Assembly: GCA_963576735.1 (NCBI GenBank)
Contig: OY755177.1
Coordinates: forward strand, 3,224,001-3,288,000
Source of the DNA: Bedellia somnulentella
Taxonomy: Eukaryota > Arthropoda > Insecta > Lepidoptera > Bedelliidae
Direction: 5' to 3'
DNA length: 64,000 nucleotides
Made by a program: the position numbers and the translations under genes. Below, in pieces: positions 22,009 through 30,809 of the stretch. Under the pieces are notes generated by a model. The model was not told the DNA's origin. It made no database searches and saw nothing but the letters and a program-made list of their open reading frames with translations. Positions within the stretch are counted from its first letter, which is position 1, and the number at the start of each line of letters is the position of its first letter.

Positions 22009-22204
22009 GGAAATTAAAAATATTGCCCGTTAAAGTAATGATGTAGAACAAGGCCCGATATAGTATCACAACGTAGCAGTTTCAGAAGTTCAAAGTTGCG
22101 ATAACTTCCAAGCTACCGAAACATCAAAGTGAGCTTGTTTATAACTTAACTAAGCAAGTCAGCATGTCTCGCTACTTGGATGTGTTGATAATAACTTAGT
22201 TATA

Positions 22205-22566
22205 ATTGTGCAACTGTGATTATTCAGTTGATAGAACACCAATTATCGTGAAGACTATCAACGTTCACATCCCGGGTCGGGCCTACACCAATTTGTCTTT
22301 TTTAAAGACATATGTGTGGTTAATTTATCATGGTTGTTAACGGTGAGGGAAAATATCGTAAGGAAACCCACATGGCTAAGTTTTGCTTTGTCATGTGACA
22401 ATGTGTTCATATAAAACGGCGATTTTCCTGTCCCCTATCACGTGAGAACACTGCCCAAGCAAAACGTGGGTACTCTGAACACCCAGGTGGCAATGTCGCG
22501 TGATGTTTAGAAGTATTAGTACCTCTCTGCCAACCTCTTCGGAGATACACGGCGTAAACGTTTAAG
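22205..22566 (+). mobile_element. F2 SINE, full length, diverged
   Basis: A-box-like TGATTATTCAGTTGATAG, B-box-like GTTCACATCCCGGG, body with CTATCACGTGAGAACAC, hairpin region CAACCTCTTCGGAGATACAC and GGCGTAAACG. An A-to-T-rich decay of CpG sites makes it older than the copies at 34 and 41 kb. Confidence 0.8.
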
Positions 22567-22569
22567 TTT

Positions 22570-23765
22570 CGAGGTATATTTGTTTTGATTTTTGCTTGTT
22601 AAAGAAATTAAAAATTGAGAATGCTAACGTTTAATTAGAAAGCACTTTGATAACTGTCAACTAACCCGCTTTGATCTTAAAAACTCGAAGAGCTCAAACG
22701 TTGAAAGTAATTAAAACAATTTAATAGTCTAGATTAATTTATAAATTTAACAAAAATTCGAGTAAGCATCTATTTATACGCATTTGTAACATATCACTTA
22801 TTTTAGTTATACATATAATATTTTCTTTGAAGACAATTTTGATTATAAAATTAGAGAAACAACAGGCTACGAGACCGGCTTTGTGAATCAAAGGAAAAAC
22901 AATTCATTTACTAATTTTAGGAACTCACTCGCATTCATTTCTTATAAATTATGTTGAATTAAATTATCAATATGTGTTCTACACTGTAAATGTATGTAAA
23001 ATATCATATCTAAGCCAATATTCTGTCAGCCAGCATCAACAAATAAATTACTTTCACAGAAATTCTACTCACAATCATTTCTCTGTATTTTCTCAAACTT
23101 TGCTACTGTTTGAACAATACCAACGTTTCAGGAGACTTAACATAAAATCAACTCAGCAAGTCTAACAAGCCGCTCAGTTAGAAACACTTTGATAGTCGTA
23201 ACACGTGTCTTTGGGGCTGTCTGCATACTACGATTTATCTTTGCGGCTTACATAGATTTGAATTTTAATATTTAGAGATCATAACTTAGCAAATATTCTG
23301 TCAACCAGCATTATTTAAAAAAGTTACTTTCACATAAATAACCAACCCTTAACCAATATCAAAGTTTGAGGCGACTTAACATAAAATCTAACAAGGCGTT
23401 GAGTTAGAAACATTCTGATAGAAGCACCACGTGTGGGGTAATGTCTTTGGGGCTGTCCGCATACTAAGATTTATCTATGCGGCTTACATCGATTTGAATT
23501 CGAACACTTTCTAAGTTCGCTCGTAGTTTTGCGGGCTGAAAGTTCTGTTTGTGTTGCGATATGGTATGCTGCCATTTTAAGAAAAAAATATATTTACTTT
23601 AAAGTTTATAATTTAGAAGAGTCTTTGCATGTATATGAAAAAATAAAAGTTCTAGCCTGCTAGCTATGCTAGCCGCTTGAATAAAAAAATATATTAGTTG
23701 ATAGTTTATATTTTATAAGAATATATGAATATATAAGAAAAAAATAAAAAATGCTACATTGCAAA
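22570..23765. other. unassigned, with a local ~100-bp duplication
   Basis: AAGCCGCTCAGTTAGAAACACTTTGATAG (from 23167) and AAGGCGTTGAGTTAGAAACATTCTGATAG (from 23390) are paralogous stretches, each followed by ACGTGT...GGGGCTGTC(T/C)GCATACTA. The pair looks like a ~220-bp direct duplication. No gene seen. Confidence 0.45.
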
Positions 23766-23769
23766 AAAA

Positions 23770-23987
23770 TATGTGTAGTGCTGACTTAGAATAGTGTTAA
23801 CTCATTTTCTTCTCATGGGTTTCGTTTGGGGTATTAGGACTTTTTAAATATTTTTTGGGCGATCCATAACCAACCATTTTTTAATTTACAATTTATCCCC
23901 AACTTAATTTGCAAAAATGCCTGAGAAAATTTAAGCTCATAGGCTACTACTTATTTGGTATTTATAACCATTAGTAAATGTATGTTT
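23770..23987 (+). mobile_element. F1 retroposon, old
   Basis: TGTAGTGCTGACTTAGAATA head, TTTTTTGGGCGATCC, GGTATTTATAACCATTAG-TAAATGTATG end. It has many substitutions and a deletion in the core. Confidence 0.65.
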
Positions 23988-24005
23988 TTATTATAATTAT
24001 CACAT

Positions 24006-24378
24006 AACATAACATAAACATAAACGTTCACGCCGTTTATCCCCGAAGGGGTTGGCAGAGGTACCAATACTCCTGAACTCACATGGCAAGCGCCATCTAG
24101 TTTCCAGAGAAGGTACCCACGTTTTGCTTAGACAGTGTACTCCCGTGATAGGGGGCAGGCCTATCGCCGTTTTTGTACGAATACACTGTCACATGACTAA
24201 GTATAACTCAGCCATGTGGGTTTCCTCACGATGTTTTCCCTCACCGTTAGCAACCATGATAAATTAACCACACATATGACTTTAGAAAAGACAAATTGGT
24301 GTAGGCCCGTCCCAGGATTGGAACTCACGCCCTTCTGTTTTTCGGGCGGGTGTTCTACCCACTGGACTATCATGTCGC
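24006..24378 (-). mobile_element. F2 SINE with 12-bp target duplication
   Basis: Complete minus-strand F2 with the 'CCCGAAAAACAG' head variant. It is flanked by TAATTATCACAT at 23994-24005 and 24379-24390. The target was itself an F2 sequence (TAATTTATCATGG... in the intact family), so this is F2 within F2. Near-identical to the copy at 1.9-2.3 kb. Confidence 0.9.
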
Positions 24379-24390
24379 TAATTATCACAT

Positions 24391-24477
24391 TGTTAACGGT
24401 GAGGGAAAACATCGTGAGGAAACCCACATGGCTGAGTTGTACTTAGTCATGTGACAGTGTATTCGTACAAAAGCCAA
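24391..24477 (+). mobile_element. F2 SINE fragment, target of the preceding copy
   Basis: TGTTAACGGTGAGGGAAAAC through CATGTGACAGTGTATTCG, plus orientation, stopping abruptly at 24477. Confidence 0.75.
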
Positions 24478-24478
24478 G

Positions 24479-24583
24479 TATCGTTATTGCCTTCCGGTTC
24501 CAGTACTGTATTGTATAATAAGATAACTTTAAATTTTATCGTAGTTAAATAAATCCTAAATTAAATCCTATAAATATTATAAG
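24479..24583 (+). repeat. dispersed ~100-bp repeat
   Basis: GCCTTCCGGTTCCAGTACTG-TATTGTATAATAAG... recurs inverted at 33575-33672 (CAATACGGTACCTGAACCGG). Family unknown. Confidence 0.6.
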
Positions 24584-24585
24584 CA

Positions 24586-24686
24586 ACCGTGATAGCCCAG
24601 TGGGTAGATCACTCGGTTATCGTGCAAACGACTAGTGTTCAAATCCTGGGTCGGGCCTACACCAATTTGTCTTTTCTAAAGACATA
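24586..24686 (+). mobile_element. F2 SINE, 5' part of a split copy
   Basis: Head GTGATAGCCCAGTGGGTAG (A box) and GTGTTCAAATCCTGGG (B box), then GTCTTTTCTAAAGACATA. The copy is cut here by a DNA transposon and continues at 29497 after two insertions are removed. Confidence 0.85.
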
Positions 24687-25025
24687 TAGTCCGGTCGACA
24701 AGTCGCAAGAGGTGGAGTTGGGTAGAAAAAGGTCGGAATTTAATGAAACTTGGAGATGTTGTTCAGGTATAGTTAATTAACATTTTGTCAAGTTTTGGAC
24801 CTCGAGGACCCTGTGCAAAAAGAGGAGCGGGGGGAGAACTGCAAAAATCTCGACCTTTCGTCAGTTTTTCGTCAATTACCTTTTTTCTTTACATCTTACG
24901 ACAAAAGCGTTCAAAAACATTTTGTAGTACGTGAAATTATCTACAATTTGAGTACTCACATATGTCTGTATGTCAATTCCTTACTGAGATATGGCGCTTC
25001 GCAGAAATAGTATATTTCCGAAATT
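24687..25025 (+). repeat. left inverted terminal repeat of CXC transposon
   Basis: Pairs with 26160-26492. Both arms keep the same open frame (LEDPV...GENCKNLDLSSVFRQLP, ...LLRYGAS), although one is on + and the other on -. Confidence 0.85.
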
Positions 25026-25039
25026 CAGTGTGAGCTAGT

Positions 25040-25756
25040 ATCGAAGTGAAGCAAGCACATGAAGACGCCGACGTGTTGATCGTCAACACCGCCATATCCA
25101 AAGCTAGCGAATTCGACAGCGTCATTATTATTGTTGAAGATGTGGACATACTTATTCTGTTGACGGATTGGGTATGTTCATAAAGAACATCTATCTTCAG
25201 AAAAGTGGAAGATGTGGTGGTCCTAGTGTCCTCTACTCACCAAGTTCCTGTTCCTTTCCTCCCAAAGATATACTTTTAGTCAGCACCGTATGGATTGGGG
25301 AAGAACAAAATTTGCAGCACCTATATGAAGAATACCGCCCTCTCTGCAGTAGTGGCTCCGTTTTTTACATCAAATCAAGCGTGGTTAGGTAATGAACTTC
25401 GCTCATCAGTTCGGGGTTGGAGCCTAACCACGCGAGGGGTACTACCAATCCCCACAACGAAAAATGCTGCGCCAGATAACATCCTCCAAATTGTTTCCTG
25501 CAAGTGCAGCAAAGGCTGTAGCACCGGAGCTTGCAGCTGCAAGAAAGCAGGTCTTAGATGCTCAGCTATGTGCAAGTACTGCACAGGCAACTCCTGCGAA
25601 AACGTCCCTGCAACTGATTTGAACGAGGAGGACTCGTCAGACATAATCGACGAATACGACGACGGTGAGGACGTCCTTAACAGCCTGATTGTGCAGGAGG
25701 ACGACGAGCAATTAGAAGCAGAACCAACGGCTAAAAAATCTCGACAGGAACTGTAA
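25040..25756 (+). pseudogene. CXC (tesmin-like) cysteine-rich protein gene, truncated
   Basis: The first fragment (~25042-25172) reads VKQAHEDADVLIVNTAISKA, then SEFDSVIIIVEDVDILILLT, like the 'EDAD-LIV-TA...GEDVDLLVLL' acidic-motif block of a family of uncharacterised insect proteins (memory), possibly a nuclease fold. A frameshift follows. The second fragment (~25380-25756) reads GNELRSSVRGWSLTTRGVLP, then a CXC cluster CKCSKGCSTGACSCKKAGLR followed by C-x3-C-x2-C-x5-C, and ends in an acidic tail (EEDSSDIIDEYDDGEDVLNS) and KKSRQEL. The ten-odd cysteines match the tesmin/TSO1-type zinc-binding spacing. The middle of the protein is deleted. It lies wholly between the transposon's inverted ends, so it belongs to the element. 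Confidence 0.7.
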
Positions 25757-26041
25757 TGAGTACAAATGTGTACCACCTACTATGTGTGAGAGACCTTTCA
25801 ACAATATCTCTGTTGCCTCTAGTGTATACTTTGTCAAAACCTTAATTTTGTTAATATCATTTATTTTGTTTACGAAAGGACTACGTCTTTTTTTACCTAC
25901 CCTGGAACAATTATGTAGTGGAGGGAAGGAGAGGGAAAATCGGTCTAAAAAGTAACTAATGTCAATACCAATATTACCGACATGATATATGGTTGGTATG
26001 AAATTACAGTAGAAAATAAGCTTTTGAGAATTGGGGTTAGG

Positions 26042-26076
26042 TGGGGAAGGGAGGGGGTATTGGGGGGGGGGGGGGT
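26042..26076 (+). other. G-rich run, potential G-quadruplex
   Basis: GTGGGGAAGGGAGGGGGTAT followed by an uninterrupted run of about 13 G. Four or more G-tracts with short loops lie within 35 bp inside the CXC transposon. It could also be polymerase-slippage noise. Confidence 0.5.
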
Positions 26077-26159
26077 TCAAAATTACAGACCATAATAACA
26101 ACAATTATTATTTTTAAAATAAGAAATAAGGTTGGTTTCTGATTTTTTAAGGTATTTTT

Positions 26160-26492
26160 ACTAAATTTCGGAAAAAAATATTTTATGCGAAGCGCCATAT
26201 CTCAGTAAAGAATTGACATACAGACATATGTGAGTACTCAAATTGTAGATAATTTCACGTACTACAAAATGTTTCTGAACGCTTTTATCGTAGGATGTAA
26301 GGAAAACAGGTAATTGACGAAAAACTGACGAAAGGTCGAGATTTTTGCAGTTCTCCCCCCCCTCCTCTTTGTGCACAGGGTCCTCGAGGTCCAAAACTTG
26401 ACAAAATGTTAATTAACCATCCCTGAACAACATCTCCAAGTTTCATTAAATTCCGACCTTTTTCTATCTGAAACCACCTGTCGACCGGACTA
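26160..26492 (-). repeat. right inverted terminal repeat of CXC transposon
   Basis: Inverted copy of 24687-25025, differing by scattered substitutions and a few indels; a C7 run (TCTCCCCCCCC) is the largest difference. Confidence 0.85.
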
Positions 26493-26700
26493 ATATGTAT
26501 GGTTATAATTGAAACAACTTTTGATTTTCGGATATTTTAATCGCGTATTATTACATTATTTTTAAAGCCCGACGTTTCGAAAACTTTTCAGTTATTATGG
26601 TCACGGGAAGACTGAGGTGTTATTTGTCATTATACAGTACTATAAAATTATTAATACTAACTACCTTCACAAAATTTTAAGTTACATTTGCGTTTAATAT

Positions 26701-27396
26701 TTGCTATGTACAAAAAGAGCTAATGTTATCTGGAGTCTTGCTAGTGTTCTTCCCTCGCTTAGTTGTGCTAATGATCGGGTTCCAAGCAGGTGGTAATTGC
26801 CAACCATCATCTCTATTGAAGTTTGGATGTTTCTTTATTTCAATAGACTCGCGTATCATTCTAGGTATCAATCGATTCTCTTTTGCTAGAATTGTAGGTT
26901 TGTCAAAACGCATGTGGTGGTTTGGCTTATCGAAGGTGTGTTCACACAAAGCAGATCTTCCAGGACGCCTATTCTTCATATCAGCAATATGTTCTCTAAC
27001 GCGAGTTGCTACACTACGCTTTGTTTGGCCGATGTATGAAAGACCACACTCACAGTCTAGTTTATAAACGCCTGCATCTTGTAAAGGGATCTAACATTTG
27101 ATAGGTCTTAGAAACTGACTTATCTTTTGGTGCGGCTTGAAGTAGGTCTTAATGGAAGCACGCTGTAATACAGTACTAATTTTGTCTGTTACACCCTTTA
27201 CAAAAGGTAGAGTTGCAGGGAGTCTTTCAACAGTAGGTGGTTTATCGGAGGAGCGGTGACGTTGGCGGGGCAATTTCAGCTTGTTGTTGTGAAGAACTTG
27301 TTTCACATGACTGAGCTCTCCAGCAAGATGGTGTTCGTCACAAAGATGTTTGGCTCTCTGAAACAAAGTTTTACCAACAGTAGCTAACTGAGATGG
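26701..27396 (-). pseudogene. Penelope-like ORF C-terminus, GIY-YIG endonuclease (copy 1)
   Basis: The minus frame reads LFQRAKHLCDEHHLAGELSH (post-RT connector), LRPIKC-stop-IPLQDAG, GVYKLDCECGLSYIGQTKRS (GIY-YIG core: GVY...YIG, a C-x-C pair, then R and EH in ATRVREH), and a tail to NISSFCT. One nonsense change (CAG to TAG at ~27091) interrupts it; the sister copy has Q there. It lacks the RT domain and so cannot move alone. The family function is nicking target DNA to prime reverse transcription. Confidence 0.8.
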
Positions 27397-27402
27397 ATGG
27401 TG

Positions 27403-27827
27403 GTGTGGTGGTGGTTCAGTTCACTTCACAACAACAAGCTGAAATTGCCCCGCAAACGTCACCGCTCCTCCGATAAACCACCTACTGTTGAAAGACTCCC
27501 TGCAACTCTACCTTTTGTAAAGGGTGTAACAGACAAAATTAGTAATGTATTACAGCGTGCTTCCATTAAGACCTTCTTCAAGCCGCACCAAAAGATAAGT
27601 CAGTTTCTAAGACCTATCAAATGTCAGATCCCTTTACAAGATGCAGGCGTTTATAAACTAGACTGTGAGTGTGGTCTTTCATACATCGGCCAAACAAAGC
27701 GTAGTGTAGCAACTCGCGTTAGAGAACATATTGCTGATATGAAGAATAGGCGTCCTGGAAGATCTGCTTTGTGTGAACACACCTTCGATAAGCCAAACCA
27801 CCACATGCGTTTTGACAAACCTACAAT
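27403..27827 (+). pseudogene. Penelope-like ORF C-terminus (copy 2, first part)
   Basis: Same protein as copy 1 without its stop (IKCQIPLQDAGVYKLDCECG, YIGQTKRSVATRVREHIADM). The frame runs to RFDKPT at 27826, where a DNA transposon was inserted. It continues as ILAKENRLIPRMIRESIEIK at 29064. Confidence 0.8.
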
Positions 27828-29063
27828 AGGCATGATGACAACAAGTAAATTTCATTGAAATAATTTGTGTGTATATTATTACAAAATTCCCTATTCTAAG
27901 ACTCTGATTCTTTTCATGATTAAAAGCAAGATGAGTATTATAATCGAAAAAATAAAATCGCTAAATACGGCAATCCGCCATGAAATGTTGAACGCCAATC
28001 AGAGCGCATGACGTCACGTTAGAGGTCTTTCTCTTTGTTTACATTTGAATTACTTAAGATAATACACACTCGTTCGCTTTTTTAATTAAATACGCCGTTA
28101 TTAACTTCAATTTCTTTTGTGTAAATTGATTGCGCTACATTCAGTTATTTCCATAACATCCATAAGGATTTACAAAGGCTTCCAGCGCAAATTTACCAAG
28201 AATCGACTTGATAATGCTAGGAACGTTTCTGTCATCAAACAAAGATTTCTGTTCAGCAGAATTTAGAAATGTTAAAACTTCCATGTAAGTATTGTGTATT
28301 ATACAGTTAATTTATTAAAACCTATTTATTTTATTAAAACCATAAAAATAAATAGCTATTGTACATATATCAGTATAACATTCAATATTATAATTTGAGG
28401 TTATGTTTATGTTAAATATTTCTTTTTGCAATTAAATATTTACATATTTAGAATTTGGTAACTGAAAATGAAATAAAATACCTTTTTAATAGCTCATACA
28501 TTAAGGATTTGATAACAGTAAGTAACAGTGAGTAAGAGAATCATAACTTCCTTAAAGTTTGTATATCAATGTTTACTTCTTCCTATAAAATTATAATGAA
28601 TTTAGCAACAAAATTCTACAAAATAAAAAGGAAATACTGTCGTCAAAGTGATCTTCACAAAAATAAAGCTGTGTAAAGCCACTTCTTTCTTAATTTCTTA
28701 TCGAAAGGAACGATAATATATAACTTCTCAGGAGATTTTATTTACGTATGAGTACCCAGAGGGACGGAACACCACCTCTATGCTTTGGAAGTCATGTTTT
28801 AATGTAAAAAATAGTGAAATGTCTTAATTAAATATGAATTAGGTAATGTTTACATATACCAAATGATCCTTGTACTCTATAGTGACGTAATCAAGCGACG
28901 CCATGACACTTTGACGCGTTTTGGTGCAAATTTTAAATTTATGAATCAAAAATTGTTTTTTAAGTACTAAACCTAAATTTTCCGCAGAAATATTATGTTT
29001 ATTACAATTAATATATATTTCCAAATATTATAGAACAGTTTTTCAAAATTTGTCATCATGCCT
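27828..29063. mobile_element. 1.24-kb DNA transposon with AT target duplication
   Basis: Termini AGGCATGATGACAA and TTGTCATCATGCCT. Removing it with one AT (27826-27827 / 29064-29065) restores the uninterrupted Penelope frame seen in copy 1 exactly (CCTACAATTCTAGC). A 2-bp AT duplication is reported for ISL2EU/IS4EU-type elements; that label is tentative because no transposase is recognisable. The interior has TGACGTCA-like sites (ATGACGTCAC at ~28009; TAGTGACGTAATC at ~28880). Confidence 0.75.
28141..28284 (-). CDS. 47-codon ORF inside the AT-duplication transposon
   Basis: ATG at 28284, TGA at 28141. It reads MEVLTFLNSAEQKSLFDDRN, then VPSIIKSILGKFALEAFVNP and YGCYGNN. It is well balanced, uninterrupted and the most protein-like frame of the element, so it may be a leftover exon of the element's gene. 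On the opposite strand the same stretch ends in CCAT|GTAAGTATT, a good donor, and is open for about 40 codons, so the coding strand is uncertain. Not recognised. Confidence 0.3.
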   Translation of the reverse strand: MEVLTFLNSAEQKSLFDDRNVPSIIKSILGKFALEAFVNPYGCYGNN

Positions 29064-29252
29064 ATTCTAGCAAAAGAGAATCGATTGATACCTAGAATGA
29101 TACGCGAGTCTATTGAAATAAAGAAACATCCAAACTTCAATAGAGATGATGGTTGGCAATTACCACCTGCTTGGAACCCGATCATTAGCACAACTAAGCG
29201 AGGGAAGAACACTAGCAAGACTCCAGATAACATTAGCTCTTTTTGTACATAG
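29064..29252 (+). pseudogene. Penelope-like ORF C-terminus (copy 2, second part)
   Basis: ILAKENRLIPRMIRESIEIK, HPNFNRDDGWQLPPAWNP and NISSFCT-stop, matching copy 1 almost perfectly. It is the last part of the GIY-YIG protein after the transposon insertion. Confidence 0.8.
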
Positions 29253-29351
29253 CAAATATTAAACGCAAATGTAACTTAAAATTTTGTGAAGGTAGTTAGT
29301 ATTAATAATTTTATAGTGCTGTATAATGACAAATAACACCTCAGTCTTCCC

Positions 29352-29483
29352 GTGACCATGATAACTGAAAAGTTTTCGAAACGTCGGGCTTTAAAAATAA
29401 TGTAATAATACGCGATTAAAATATCCGAAATTCAAAAGTTGTTTCAATTATAATGTGCAATCGTGAAAATCTTAGAAAATACT
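29352..29483 (+). repeat. Penelope-like 3' terminus with hammerhead-like core
   Basis: CTGAAAAGTTTTCGAAACGTC has the CUGA...GAAAC order of a hammerhead ribozyme core as found in Penelope-like termini, but CTGANGA is CTGAAAA and stem II is very short. The end ATTATAATGTGCAATCGTGA recurs at 40.3 and 48.96 kb. Confidence 0.5.
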
Positions 29484-29757
29484 ATATGTATGGTTAATTT
29501 ATCATGATTGTTAACGGTGAGGGAAAACATCGTGAGGAAACCCACATGGCTGAGTTGTACTTAGTCATGTGACAGTGTATTCGTACAAAAGGGCGATAGG
29601 CCTGCCCCCTATCACGTGAGTACACTGTCCATGCAAAACGTGGGTACTCTGAACACCAGGTGACAAAGTCACGTGATGTTCAGAAGTATTAGTACCTCTG
29701 CCAACCCCTTCGGGGATATTCGGCGTGAACGTTTATGTTATGTTATGTTACATTTTT
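29484..29757 (+). mobile_element. F2 SINE, 3' part of the split copy
   Basis: Resumes at TATGTATGGTTAATTTATCA and runs through both TCACGTGA sites, hairpin CCCCTTCGGGG, GGCGTGAACG and the (TTATG)n tail. Together with 24586-24686 it makes one complete SINE. Confidence 0.85.
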
Positions 29758-29898
29758 AGAAAAAAGAAAGAAGATTTATTAAAACGTATTTAGAAAATAA
29801 TTATCTTTTATTATATTGATTATGAGAAAAAGCCACACGAGTTCAACAGTCTTTACTCATAAAGGAATCTCGTTACAATCAATACATGTAAAATGTTA

Positions 29899-30011
29899 CT
29901 TTATTTCACCATCTTTTCCCCACGCAACTTCCAAAGGTGGCTGAGGAATGTCTCATTCCCTAGCTCTGGCTACCCCTTCAAGGGATTTATAGCCGTGAGT
30001 ATATGTATGTA
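29899..30011 (+). mobile_element. F1 retroposon, 5'-truncated, with 12-bp target duplication
   Basis: Begins mid-element at CTTTATTTCACCATCTTTTC and keeps the hairpin and GCCGTGAGTATATGTATG tail. It is flanked by TGTAAAATGTTA (29887-29898; 30012-30023). A clean 5' truncation with a flanking duplication shows priming from the 3' end. Confidence 0.85.
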
Positions 30012-30276
30012 TGTAAAATGTTATAAGCTTGCAAACCAAACCGCTAAATCTTTTCGATCCAGAAGACAGCAATTGTAGATGTAGGTCTACAAAACTGTTT
30101 CTAACTGCATTCGCATGCGTCAAAGCTGGCGAGTTGCCAAATGGCAGTGTATATTATAGCCTAACCGGGTAAATCACGAGAAATTCTTAATAGCTATTTT
30201 CCTAGGCTAGGCTTTAATTTTTAATGCTGTATATTTTATTGTAGTACTTGCAGTTTATTATATGGTGTTCAAAGCG

Positions 30277-30487
30277 TAGTTGCCATGTCACACGGGTGTC
30301 GTAAGAGGCGACTAAGGGTATTGGGGCTTTTTATTGGATTTTTGAGCGAAGCGGTTGGAGACCCATCACCAAAAACCTTTATTTTTGCCATCTTTTCCCC
30401 AATCAACTTCCAAAAGTGAGTGAGGAATTTATAATTCCTTAGCTCTGGTTACCCTTTCAAGGGTAATATAGCCGTGAGTATATGTAT
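30277..30487 (+). mobile_element. F1 retroposon, subfamily b, 5'-truncated
   Basis: Starts at TAGTTGCCATGTCACACGGG, has GGCGACTAAGGGTATTGGGG and CACCAAAAACC (subfamily b), and ends GCCGTGAGTATATGTAT. Flanks GTTCAAAGCG / GTTCGAAGCG (30267-30276; 30488-30497) are a 10-bp duplication with one change. Confidence 0.85.
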
Positions 30488-30710
30488 GTTCGAAGCGCAA
30501 AGATGTTGTTTCATAAATATCTAAAGATATCTGTCCTTTGCGCTAGGAAAATAATTATAAATTCAGTAAAAGCTTCAATATCGGTTAATAAACATTTATT
30601 TATGATATGGAATATAGGGTGGTTGTAGAGATGATAGGTAGGACTGATTATATTAATTTTGTGATTCTTTCACTTTCTTCACAAATATATATATAAGTTT
30701 TCTGAATTTA

Positions 30711-30800
30711 ATATACTCACGGCTACAAATTTCGAAACAAGGTTATATTAGCTTCAATATTAGAAATTTTTCAGTCAGGTTCTCAAGTCATATGCCACTA
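30711..30800 (-). mobile_element. F1 3' remnant
   Basis: ATATACTCACGGCTACAAAT with a degraded hairpin and CTTCAATATTAGAAATTTTT-CAG. The rest is lost. Confidence 0.5.
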
Positions 30801-30809
30801 TTACCAAAA

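Larger units (their letters stand above)
24687..26492 (+). mobile_element. DNA transposon with ~330-bp inverted ends, carries CXC gene
   Basis: The termini TAGTCCGGTCGAC and GTCGACCGGACTA are perfect inverts; similarity continues over 24687-25025 against 26160-26492. The direct repeat ATA (24684-24686, 26493-26495) restores the F2 sequence GACATATG exactly when the element is removed, so a 3-bp target duplication is likely. The interior encodes fragments of a CXC-domain protein. A 3-bp duplication is found in PIF/Harbinger-like elements, but no DDE domain is visible, so the superfamily is open. Confidence 0.8.
26506..29483. mobile_element. Penelope-like element, two head-to-head copies
   Basis: Two 5'-truncated copies meet at ~27397-27420 and point outward: the minus-strand copy is 26506-27396 and the plus-strand copy 27420-29483. 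The outer ends are inverted versions of one another (AAGCCCGACGTTTCGAAAAC on the left; GTTTTCGAAACGTCGGGCTT on the right). The unit is flanked by ATATGTATGGTTA at 26493-26505 and 29484-29496, a 13-bp target duplication. Partial, inverted dimers are typical of Penelope elements. Both copies keep only the connector and GIY-YIG endonuclease; no RT is left. Confidence 0.85.

Noticed and set aside
25375..25776. 133-codon minus-strand frame opposite the CXC gene
   Set aside because: Serine-rich shadow of the cysteine-rich plus-strand frame, which has clear CXC spacing.
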